Shown here: in pieces, positions 6,467 through 11,987 of the stretch
Layout: every line of letters begins with the position of its first letter
How positions within the stretch are numbered: position 1 is the first letter of the stretch
DNA from: JACTUA01 sp035506435
Lineage (GTDB): Archaea; Halobacteriota; Methanomicrobia; Methanomicrobiales; JACTUA01
Reading direction: 5' to 3'
Length of the DNA stretch: 11,987 nt
Assembly: GCA_035506435.1 (NCBI GenBank)
Contig: DATJPK010000110.1
Location: 1 to 11,987 of the forward strand
Notes under the pieces: generated by a model
Databases searched by the model: none
Seen by the model: the letters and a program-made list of their open reading frames with translations, nothing else
Told to the model about the DNA's origin: nothing
Made by a program: the position numbers and the translations under genes

Positions 6467-7352
6467 CCTGCTTCCCCCCTCCGATGACCGCGCGTGCCTC
6501 GTCGAGCAGGTCCTTTGCCTTCCCGGCAAGGAGCCTCCCGCAGTCTTTCGCAGCCCCGGCATTCGCGAGGTCGGCCTCGACCCGCTCGGTCCGCTTCCCG
6601 TCGAGGGAGAGCACCTCGGCGACCAGGTGCCCGTTCCTGCACCAGACCCCGGTCGGGGTGTAACAGCCGCCCCCCAGCTCGCCGAGGACCGCCCGCTCCA
6701 TCATGACGTCGTTTCTCGTCGGGGTATGGTCGAGCGACGAGAGGGTGATGATCAGGAGCGGGTCGTCCCGGGAGACGACGGCGATGGCCCCCTGGTTCGC
6801 GGTTGGGACGAACTTCTCGGGGGGGAGCCGGAACCCTCTCAGCTTGTAGTCCAGTCGCTCGATACCGGCCTCGGCAAGGACGATCCCGTGGTAATCCCCT
6901 GCCATGAGCCGGCGGATCCGGGTGTCCACGTTGCCCCGGAGAGGCCTCACCTCGACGGACGGGTCGTGCCGCAGGACCTGTGCCCGCCGTCGCAGGCTCG
7001 AGGTTCCGACGATGCTTACCTGGTCCATTGCCGTGGAGATGGCGAGGAAGTCCGCCGGGGAATCCCGCTCGAGGACGGCGATGGTGAGGAGCCCGTCGGG
7101 CCGCTTCACGGGGATGTCCTTCATGCTGTGGACCGCCGCGTCGATCTCCCCGTTGAGGATGGCGTCGTCCAGCGCCTTCACGAAGAGGCCCTGGCCCCCG
7201 ATCTCGTGGAGCGGGACCCCGGTATCGTCGTCGCCCTGCGTGCGGATGATAACCGTCTCCACCTCAACCCCCTGCCCGGCAAGTGCCCGGCAGACCCGCT
7301 CGGTCTGCCGCATGGCGAGCTTGCTCCCCCGGGTGCCGATCACGAGAGGCAT
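6459..7352 (-). CDS. hemC: Hydroxymethylbilane synthase (porphobilinogen deaminase)
   Basis: HemC joins four porphobilinogen molecules into linear hydroxymethylbilane using a covalently bound dipyrromethane cofactor. The 297-aa protein shows the family signatures: IGTRGSKLAMRQ (5-16), QGLFVKALDDAI, the catalytic AAVHSMKDIP segment (72-81, with D79), GTSSLRRRAQV (116-126), RPLRGNVDTRI (136-146) and ELGGGCYTPTG (225-235), where C230 should hold the cofactor. The ATG at 7350-7352 gives the family N-terminus MPLVIGTRGSK and follows a GGGGG-containing site. The long open frame upstream is antisense-like sequence inside hemL and was excluded. It overlaps the end of hemL by 13 bp and the GTG of SUMT by 8 bp, which points to one polycistronic, translationally coupled message. 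A hemD partner, needed to cyclise its product to the III isomer, is not next to it or elsewhere in the window. Confidence 0.97.
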   Translation of the reverse strand: MPLVIGTRGSKLAMRQTERVCRALAGQGVEVETVIIRTQGDDDTGVPLHEIGGQGLFVKALDDAILNGEIDAAVHSMKDIPVKRPDGLLTIAVLERDSPADFLAISTAMDQVSIVGTSSLRRRAQVLRHDPSVEVRPLRGNVDTRIRRLMAGDYHGIVLAEAGIERLDYKLRGFRLPPEKFVPTANQGAIAVVSRDDPLLIITLSSLDHTPTRNDVMMERAVLGELGGGCYTPTGVWCRNGHLVAEVLSLDGKRTERVEADLANAGAAKDCGRLLAGKAKDLLDEARAVIGGGKQGE

Positions 7353-8587
7353 TCCCGGTACCCCCTGCAGACGGCTGCGATGTCCTCGTCGGTGTGGACT
7401 GCGGAAAGGAAGTTCGTTTCGAACTGGGACGGGGGAAGGAAGATGCCGTGCGCGAGCATCCCCTGCCAGAACCCGAGAAACGCCCCGGTATCGCTCTCCT
7501 TTGCCTCGCGGTAGTCCTGCGGTGGCTCCTTCCTGAAGAAGTACTGGAACAGGGACCCGATCCTCACGAAGGACCCGTTCCCGCCCGCCTCCGCTGCCGC
7601 ATCCCCGATGGTCCGCGACATGTCGTCGAGCCGCCGGTACAGGTCGGGGTGCTTGCGGAGGTACCGGATCGTCGCGATCCCTGCCGAGAGCGACAGGGGG
7701 TTCCCGCTGAAGGTCCCTGCCTGGTACACGGGACCGCACGGTGCGATGTAGTCCATGATCTCCCGCCTCCCCCCGAAGGCACCAATCGGGAGGCCCCCGC
7801 CGATGATCTTCCCGAGCGTGGTGAGATCCGGCTTCACCCCGAAGAGGCCCTGCGCCCCTCCCCGCCCGAGCCGGTACCCGGTGATCACCTCGTCGAAGAT
7901 GAGGAGGACATCATGGGCCCGGGTAATGGACCGGACCTCTGCGAGGTACCCGTCGCGGGGGAGGACAGGCCCGATATTCCCGAGGACCGGCTCGAGGATG
8001 ATAGCTGCCACGTCGTCGTGCTTTGAGAGGACCTCTTCGAGGGCAGCGTGATCGTTGTACGGGACCTGGAGGGTGTGGCGGGTGAGGTCGGAAAGAACGC
8101 CAGCCGAGTCCGGCACGCCGAGGGTGGTCGCACCCGAGCCGGCCTTCACGAGGACGCCGTCATGGGCCCCGTGGAACCCTCCCTCCACCTTCACGATGTC
8201 GCTCTTCCCCGTGAATCCTCTCGCGGCCCGGATGGCAGCCATCGTCGCCTCGCTCCCCGAGGAAACGAACCGGACCATCTCCACCGACGGGTAATCGCCC
8301 GAAATAAGCGCGGCCATCTCCGGCTCGAGCGGGGTCGGGGTCCCGAAGAGCCAGCCGTCCTCCAGCTGGGAGGTGATGGCGTCCCGGATCGCCGGGTGGG
8401 CATGGCCGAGGATGAGCGGCCCGTAGGCGAGGCAGCAGTCGATGAGGTCTTCGCCGTCAACGGTGGTGATCCGTGATCCCTGCCCGGAGATGGTGTAAAA
8501 CGGGTAGGGCTTGATCGCCCGGACGGGGCTGCTCACCCCGCCGGGCATGAGCTTCACCGCCCGCTCATAGAGCTCACTGCTCTTCAC
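7340..8587 (-). CDS. hemL: Glutamate-1-semialdehyde 2,1-aminomutase
   Basis: HemL is a PLP enzyme that converts glutamate-1-semialdehyde into 5-aminolevulinate, the second step of the C5 pathway. The 415-aa protein starts KSSELYERAVKLMPGGVSSPVRA, typical of the family. It contains FVSSGSEATMAAIRAAR (107-123), EGGFHGAHD (135-143), the cofactor aspartate in LIFDEVITGYR (D232) and TLGKIIGGGLPIGAFGG with Schiff-base K260. These are class-III aminotransferase fold features with the mutase-specific N-terminus. The start is GTG 8585-8587, placed 14 bp inside the 3' end of hemB and preceded by GGGGTGG. An upstream ATG at 8713 would add 42 residues of out-of-family sequence overlapping hemB and was rejected. 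The substrate comes from HemA (10006-11304), encoded in a separate unit about 1.4 kb away. Channelling between HemA and HemL is known for the family but not visible here. Confidence 0.97.
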   Translation of the reverse strand: MKSSELYERAVKLMPGGVSSPVRAIKPYPFYTISGQGSRITTVDGEDLIDCCLAYGPLILGHAHPAIRDAITSQLEDGWLFGTPTPLEPEMAALISGDYPSVEMVRFVSSGSEATMAAIRAARGFTGKSDIVKVEGGFHGAHDGVLVKAGSGATTLGVPDSAGVLSDLTRHTLQVPYNDHAALEEVLSKHDDVAAIILEPVLGNIGPVLPRDGYLAEVRSITRAHDVLLIFDEVITGYRLGRGGAQGLFGVKPDLTTLGKIIGGGLPIGAFGGRREIMDYIAPCGPVYQAGTFSGNPLSLSAGIATIRYLRKHPDLYRRLDDMSRTIGDAAAEAGGNGSFVRIGSLFQYFFRKEPPQDYREAKESDTGAFLGFWQGMLAHGIFLPPSQFETNFLSAVHTDEDIAAVCRGYRECLS

Positions 8588-9563
8588 GCATCCACCCCGC
8601 GGCCTCATCGGCAAAGTAGGTGATGACCAGGTCAGCCCCCGCCCGCCGGATACAGGTGAGACTCTCCATGACAGCAGCCTTCCGGTCGATCCAGCCATTA
8701 TCGGCCGCCGCACGGATCATCGCGTACTCCCCGCTCACCTGGTAAGCGGCAAGGGGAAGCCCGAGCTCCCGGAGGTCGGAGAGGATGTCAAGGTAGTAGC
8801 CGGCGGGCTTCACCATGAGGATGTCCGCGCCCTCTTCGGCATCGAGGGCAGACTCCATGAAGGCCTCGCGGGCATTCGCGGGGCTGAGCTGATACGTGGT
8901 CCGGTCACCGAAGATGTACCCCGAGTCCGCCGCCTCCCTGAAGGGCCCATAGAACCCGGATGCGAACTTGCCCGAGTAGGACATGAGGAGGACGTTTTCG
9001 AATCCGGCATCGTCGAGGGCCATGCGGATGGACCCGACCATCCCGTCAAGCATGCAGGAGGGTGCGACGATGTCCGCCCCTGCCTCGGCATGACTGACGG
9101 CGATCCGGTTCATGAGCTCGAGGGAGGGGTCGTTCAGGAGGTCCTGCCCGCCACCCGTATCGCCGATGATCCCGCAGTGGCCGTGATCGGTGTATTCGCA
9201 GGCGCAGACGTCGGTCGCGACCACGAAGTCCGGGCCTGCCTTCTTTATCGCACGCACCGACCGCTGGATAACCCCGTCGGGCGCATACGCCCTGGTTGCC
9301 CCCGGGTCCTTGCCCTTCGGGATGCCGAAGAGGATGGCTGCCCGGAGGCCGAGAGCATCGAGTTTCCCGGCGACCGCCGGGAGGCCGCCCACCGGGAACC
9401 TCGACTGGCCCGGCATCGTGCTTATGGGGGCCGGGCGGGAAATACCCTCATCGATGAAGAGGGGCATGACGAGATCGGACGGGCGGACACGGGTTTCGGT
9501 GAAGAGCTCCTGCATGATCCTCTGCCGGTACCTCCGCATCCTCCTCGCTGGAAACCCGCTCAT
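8574..9563 (-). CDS. hemB: Porphobilinogen synthase (5-aminolevulinate dehydratase)
   Basis: HemB condenses two 5-aminolevulinates into porphobilinogen. The 329-aa protein has the zinc-binding cluster DVCACEYTDHGHCG, with C120, C122 and C130, so it is a Zn-type and not an aspartate/Mg-type enzyme. The two active-site lysines are K199 (SYSGKFASGFYGPFR) and K252 (MVKPAGYYLDI). IAPSCMLDG-like and YQVSGEY motifs are also present. ATG 9561-9563 gives MSGFPARRMRR, a usual N-terminus, and lies about 10 nt after AGGAG. An in-frame GTG at 9587 would add eight residues but has no ribosome-binding site. It is the first gene of the string hemB-hemL-hemC-SUMT-ilvD and shares its upstream region with a divergent small gene. 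Its 3' end overlaps the hemL GTG by 14 bp. Confidence 0.96.
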   Translation of the reverse strand: MSGFPARRMRRYRQRIMQELFTETRVRPSDLVMPLFIDEGISRPAPISTMPGQSRFPVGGLPAVAGKLDALGLRAAILFGIPKGKDPGATRAYAPDGVIQRSVRAIKKAGPDFVVATDVCACEYTDHGHCGIIGDTGGGQDLLNDPSLELMNRIAVSHAEAGADIVAPSCMLDGMVGSIRMALDDAGFENVLLMSYSGKFASGFYGPFREAADSGYIFGDRTTYQLSPANAREAFMESALDAEEGADILMVKPAGYYLDILSDLRELGLPLAAYQVSGEYAMIRAAADNGWIDRKAAVMESLTCIRRAGADLVITYFADEAAGWMREEQ

Positions 9564-9621
9564 ACGGTCACGGCTCCTGTTCAGCACCAGTGATTTCTGG
9601 TTCTATCCCAAAGAAGATACC

Positions 9622-9629
9622 GATTAAGG
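9622..9629 (-). promoter_or_regulatory. Probable TATA element for the hemB operon
   Basis: Read on the minus strand, this is CCTTAATC. It is the best AT-rich match upstream of hemB, about 60 bp before the chosen ATG, predicting a transcription start near 9600 and a leader of some 37 nt. The core CCTTAAT recurs upstream of sirC at 11950-11956. It is a weak TATA match, so confidence is limited. Confidence 0.4.
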
Positions 9630-9634
9630 CGGTC

Positions 9635-9656
9635 AGCGTCACGCTTGGACCCGGGT
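9635..9656. promoter_or_regulatory. Two adjacent palindromes between divergent promoters (possible operator)
   Basis: AGCGT-C-ACGCT (9635-9645) is a perfect 11-bp palindrome with a one-base centre. ACCCGGGT (9649-9656) is a perfect 8-bp palindrome 3 bp further on. Together they fill the space between the candidate hemB TATA element (9622-9629, minus) and the TATA-like box of the divergent small gene (9660-9667, plus). This is where an archaeal repressor or activator could affect both promoters. No regulator is identified; short palindromes also occur by chance. Confidence 0.3.
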
Positions 9657-9659
9657 AAC

Positions 9660-9667
9660 CTTTATCA
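9660..9667 (+). promoter_or_regulatory. TATA-like box for the EF-Tu-domain-like gene
   Basis: CTTTATCA resembles an archaeal TATA box. With about 25 bp to the start of transcription, the RNA would begin near 9688, leaving a short leader that still includes GAGGGA (9691-9696), the ribosome-binding site 6 nt before ATG 9703. Confidence 0.5.
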
Positions 9668-9702
9668 TGCACGGCCGGGATTGGTTGTCTGAGGGACGTT
9701 TG

Positions 9703-9951
9703 ATGGAGAGACCGATTGGCAAGGTGACGCATTACTTCCCGAAGATCGGGGTCGCGGTGGTGGCCCTCTCCGAGGACCTGAAGCAGGGCGAGACGATCCG
9801 GTTCGCCGGTCCCCACACGGACTTCCGGCAGGCGGTCAGCTCGATGCAGATCGAGCACAAGACCATCGTGAACGCGGTGCGGGGACAGCAGATCGGCATG
9901 AAGGTCGACAGGGACGTGAAGGTGGGCGACCAGGTACTGAAAACGGGCTGA
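9703..9951 (+). CDS. EF-Tu domain-2-like (translation elongation factor-like) small protein
   Basis: This 82-aa protein looks like a single beta-barrel of the EF-Tu domain 2 superfamily. IGKVTHYFPKIGVAVVALSE, then the KQGETIRFAG turn and a DFRQAVSSMQIEHKTIVNAVRGQQIGMKV core are the pattern seen in archaeal stand-alone 'translation factor-like' proteins and in the C-terminal domain of some U32 peptidases. It has no GTPase domain, so it is not an elongation factor by itself. Its function is unknown; binding to RNA or a protein partner is inference. ATG 9703 was chosen because GAGGGA lies 6 nt upstream and the domain starts immediately. ATG 9667 would add 12 residues and overlaps the TATA-like box. 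It is transcribed divergently from hemB and convergently with hemA, separating the two tetrapyrrole units. Confidence 0.85.
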   Translation: MERPIGKVTHYFPKIGVAVVALSEDLKQGETIRFAGPHTDFRQAVSSMQIEHKTIVNAVRGQQIGMKVDRDVKVGDQVLKTG

Positions 9952-9969
9952 AGCCTGCTGAGCCAAGAC

Positions 9970-9976
9970 TTTTTTT
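9970..9976 (+). terminator. Oligo-T terminator after the EF-Tu-domain-like gene
   Basis: Seven T residues start 18 nt after the stop codon at 9951, in the gap between this gene and the convergent hemA (stop at 10006). This fits an archaeal T-tract terminator for the plus strand. No comparable T-run is seen on the minus strand just after hemA. Confidence 0.55.
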
Positions 9977-10005
9977 CCAGACACGGGCGAAGACGGGAGC
10001 AACCG

Positions 10006-11304
10006 TCAGTCGGGCCCGCCGTTTTTCTCGTCGCCGGTTTCCCGGAGGCACCCGCCGCTGCCCTGGGTGATGGCCCGCACCATCGCCTCGGCCGCCTCTA
10101 TCTCGCCCTTCTCGGCGCACTCCCGTACCGAGAGGGTCGCATCGGAGAGGAGCTTCTTCACCATCGCCCGGGTGAGGTCATCGATCACCTCGCAGGCCCG
10201 GGGATCGCCTCCCCCGAGCCGGTTGATGGCCCGGTCCCGCTCCCGGACCCGGATGGCCTCCGCCCACGTGTAGAGGTGGGAGAGGGTATCGTCGGCGGCC
10301 ATCCGGTTGACCAGCGAGATGAACTGCTCGAGCTCCCCGCCGATGAACTCCCGGGCCCGTTCTGCCTCTGCCCGGCGCTCCTTCAGGTTGTTCTCGGAGA
10401 CGACCCTGAGGTCGTCGATGGAAAAGAGGTTGACCCCTTCTATGGACGCTGCCCCCTCCTCGACGTCCCTCGGCTGGGCGATGTCGATGATGATGATGGG
10501 CCTGGGGCGCTCCTCGTGGGGCCAGCACCGCTCCCCGACCGCCTCCCTGAGGGGCCCGGCATGGATGATGGGGTGGGGGGCCGAGGTGCAGGAGATGACC
10601 ACGTCCGAGAGCTGGATGTAGTGGTACAGGTCCTTCAGGTTCACCGCCCGTCCCCCGATCTTTGCCGCGAGGACAACCGCCCGCTCATAGGTCCGGTTCG
10701 CGACGTAGATGGCCGAGAGCCCCCGGGCCGAGAGTGCCTGGGCGACGAGCCTCCCCATCTCCCCGCTCCCGATGACGAGGATGTGCTTGTCGGCGAGGCC
10801 GCCGAGCAGGTTCTCGGCGAGCTGGACCGCCGCCGAGCCGATGGAGACCGCCCCCCGGTTGATATTCGTCCTCCTCCGCACCTGTACCCCGACGTGGACC
10901 GCCTTCTCGATGCAGGTCTCGACGATGTTCGATGAGGCCCCCGCCTCCTTTGACCGGGCGAGGGCGGCCTTCATCTGCCCGAGGATCTGGTCCTCCCCGA
11001 CGATCATGGAGTCGATCCCCGAGGCAAGGTCGAGGAGGTGCCGGAGGACGCCGGCCCCCTCGAAGAGCCGGAAGTCCCTCCTCCCGAGTCCCGAGAGGAA
11101 CCCCGAGAGGGCCGGGAGGGTCCCCTGCACGAGGATCTCGACCCGGTTGCAGGTCTGGAGGAGGATCACCCCGCGGAAGTGCTCCCGGGCGGCCGCGAGG
11201 AATGCCTCCTCGTCGGGAAACCGGGCCCGTTCGAGCTCCTGCGCCGATGCATCGTGGTGGGCGAGGCTTGCGACGGCGAGCGGGGTGTGGACCTCCCTAT
11301 CCAT
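10006..11304 (-). CDS. hemA: Glutamyl-tRNA reductase
   Basis: HemA reduces glutamyl-tRNA(Glu) with NADPH to glutamate-1-semialdehyde, the first committed step of the C5 tetrapyrrole route. The 432-aa protein has LLQTCNRVEI with nucleophile C52, the RHLLDLASGIDSMIVGEDQILGQ block (88-110), RRRTNINRGAVSIGSAAV (143-160), the NADPH loop VIGSGEMG (177-184), VANRTYERA (201-209) and IIDIAQPRDVE (272-282). A C-terminal helical dimerisation region follows. The final 20 or so residues (GGCLRETGDEKNGGPD) are a variable tail. ATG 11302-11304 follows a strong GGAGAGGAGGT site with 6-nt spacing and overlaps the sirC stop by 8 bp, so the two are coupled. HemL, the next enzyme, is in the neighbouring hemB operon. 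In many organisms this step is rate-limiting and heme-regulated; no such control is visible here. Confidence 0.97.
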   Translation of the reverse strand: MDREVHTPLAVASLAHHDASAQELERARFPDEEAFLAAAREHFRGVILLQTCNRVEILVQGTLPALSGFLSGLGRRDFRLFEGAGVLRHLLDLASGIDSMIVGEDQILGQMKAALARSKEAGASSNIVETCIEKAVHVGVQVRRRTNINRGAVSIGSAAVQLAENLLGGLADKHILVIGSGEMGRLVAQALSARGLSAIYVANRTYERAVVLAAKIGGRAVNLKDLYHYIQLSDVVISCTSAPHPIIHAGPLREAVGERCWPHEERPRPIIIIDIAQPRDVEEGAASIEGVNLFSIDDLRVVSENNLKERRAEAERAREFIGGELEQFISLVNRMAADDTLSHLYTWAEAIRVRERDRAINRLGGGDPRACEVIDDLTRAMVKKLLSDATLSVRECAEKGEIEAAEAMVRAITQGSGGCLRETGDEKNGGPD

Positions 11305-11923
11305 GGAGGTACCTCCTCTCCACGTATTCCCAGCCTGCGTCCCCGCCCTGCGAAAGCGCCTTCCAGGCGGCAGGATCCCGGATGATCTCCCAGAGGATGG
11401 CAGCCCGCCTCTCCTGCGACCGCTCGACCGGCTTCAGGGCCTCCCTCGCCCTGGCCTGGAGGTCGATCATGAGGTCGATGTCCCCTGCGCCCAGCTCCGC
11501 CTTTTCGCGGATGAACCGGGCCATGGCGGGCGACCGGCCGAAGGTGGTCACCGCGACGGCATGCGATTTCCCCTTCCAGACCGAGGGGATGATCACGTCG
11601 CCCGGTTCTCCCGAGGCGGTATTGCAGAGCACCCCGGCCTTCCTGCAGAGCGAGAGGATACGGGTGTTCAGGGCCCGGTCCCTGACAGCGGCGATGACGA
11701 GAAATGCCCCCCCGATGAGGTCTTTCAGATCCCTGTCCGGGGCATTCGCGATGTCCATCCTCACCATGGTCACGCCCATGTCCCTGAACTCCTTACCGAA
11801 CGAGCGGCTCGCGACGGTCACCCGGCATTCCCCCCGGAAGAAGGCGGCCTTCCTCGCCCCGACGGGCCCGCCTCCGAAGATCACGACCGTTCGCCCTGTG
11901 AGGTCGAGAACAAGGGGGAGCAT
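11297..11923 (-). CDS. sirC: Precorrin-2 dehydrogenase (SirC/Met8 family)
   Basis: It oxidises precorrin-2 to sirohydrochlorin with NAD+, the step after SUMT toward siroheme and F430. The 208-aa protein begins MLPLVLDLTG, then the nucleotide-binding loop VVIFGGGPVGARKAAFF (13-29), FLVIAAVRDRALNTRI (74-89), CNTASGEPGDVIIPSV (100-115) and VAVTTFGRSPAMARFIREK (123-141), followed by a helical C-terminus. In E. coli CysG and yeast Met8p an aspartate (D104, D141) sits in the segment equivalent to 100-105; by eye alignment this protein has S104. It may therefore lack ferrochelatase activity or use another residue. ATG 11923 matches the family N-terminus and fits a near-leaderless start from the AT-rich element at 11948-11955. 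ATG 11932 adds three residues and is possible. Neither has a clear ribosome-binding site, as expected for a first gene. hemA follows with an 8-bp overlap. Confidence 0.9.
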   Translation of the reverse strand: MLPLVLDLTGRTVVIFGGGPVGARKAAFFRGECRVTVASRSFGKEFRDMGVTMVRMDIANAPDRDLKDLIGGAFLVIAAVRDRALNTRILSLCRKAGVLCNTASGEPGDVIIPSVWKGKSHAVAVTTFGRSPAMARFIREKAELGAGDIDLMIDLQARAREALKPVERSQERRAAILWEIIRDPAAWKALSQGGDAGWEYVERRYLHG

Positions 11924-11947
11924 CGATACCATTGTAGGTTCAGGGGA

Positions 11948-11955
11948 GAATTAAG
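11948..11955 (-). promoter_or_regulatory. Probable TATA element for sirC-hemA
   Basis: On the minus strand this reads CTTAATTC, about 25-30 bp before ATG 11923, so the transcript would begin at or just before the start codon. That agrees with the absence of a ribosome-binding site. The overlapping heptamer CCTTAAT (11950-11956) is also the core of the candidate hemB promoter. The match to the archaeal consensus is weak. Confidence 0.35.
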
Positions 11956-11987
11956 GTGATCCATCCGTTCCTGCCCTCCCGCGGGGC

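Noticed and set aside
6402..7514. 370-codon plus-strand open frame opposite hemC
   Set aside because: It is opposite a well-supported hemC, has no motif, and covers the ends of two neighbouring genes in a way real genes here do not.
7353..7739. N-terminal extension of the hemC frame upstream of ATG 7352
   Set aside because: The extra 129 residues lie inside hemL, do not resemble porphobilinogen deaminase, and the family N-terminus starts exactly at MPLVIGTRGSK.
10709..11959. 416-codon plus-strand open frame opposite hemA and sirC
   Set aside because: Both opposite-strand genes have complete family signatures. The frame is a compositional artefact.
1..11987. Search for a CRISPR array, tRNA or rRNA genes, transposases, phage genes or a toxin-antitoxin pair
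   Set aside because: I saw no regularly spaced repeats, cloverleaf sequence, transposase motif or small paired genes. The repeats found are paralogous coding sequence.

Overview
The window is GC-rich and densely coded. It looks like the chromosome of a methanogenic archaeon, most likely of the Methanomicrobiales (Euryarchaeota). The grounds are stand-alone receiver-PAS-PAS proteins of the type common in that order, a clustered siroheme/F430/cobalamin precursor pathway that starts from glutamyl-tRNA, a small archaeal EF-Tu-domain-2-like protein, TATA-type promoters and oligo-T terminators. The genus assignment is inference; no rRNA or other marker is present.

Region 1 (1-4086, plus strand) is a signalling cluster. 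A protein cut by the window edge (PAS end plus a helical module resembling a kinase dimerisation domain without its histidine) is followed after 1 nt by the first of three tandem paralogues. Each paralogue is an N-terminal response-regulator receiver domain followed by two PAS domains, with no DNA-binding, kinase, GGDEF or other output domain. A good TATA box lies before the second paralogue, a T8 tract follows it, and a GC-rich hairpin precedes the third.

Region 2 (4083-9563, minus strand) is a tightly overlapping gene string, hemB-hemL-hemC-cobA(SUMT)-ilvD. Each start codon lies inside the preceding gene (overlaps of 14, 13, 8 and 19 bp). It covers glutamate-1-semialdehyde to 5-aminolevulinate (HemL), porphobilinogen (HemB), hydroxymethylbilane (HemC) and precorrin-2 (SUMT), and ends in a branched-chain amino-acid gene, ilvD. 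The step between HemC and SUMT, uroporphyrinogen-III synthase (HemD), is not encoded in the window. The ilvD stop codon overlaps the stop codon of the third signalling gene.

Region 3 (9564-9976) is a divergent promoter region and a small plus-strand gene for an EF-Tu domain-2-like protein with an oligo-T terminator.

Region 4 (10006-11987, minus strand) is a second tetrapyrrole unit, sirC-hemA, with an 8-bp overlap. HemA makes glutamate-1-semialdehyde from glutamyl-tRNA; SirC oxidises precorrin-2 to sirohydrochlorin. Regions 2 and 4 together supply the common trunk for coenzyme F430, cobalamin and siroheme/heme, apart from HemD.

I found no tRNA, rRNA, CRISPR array, insertion sequence or phage gene. 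Nothing here is clearly a new defence or mobile system. The most unusual points are the orphan receiver-PAS-PAS triplet, ilvD as last gene of a tetrapyrrole operon, the missing hemD, and a SirC in which serine sits where CysG/Met8p have the catalytic aspartate.
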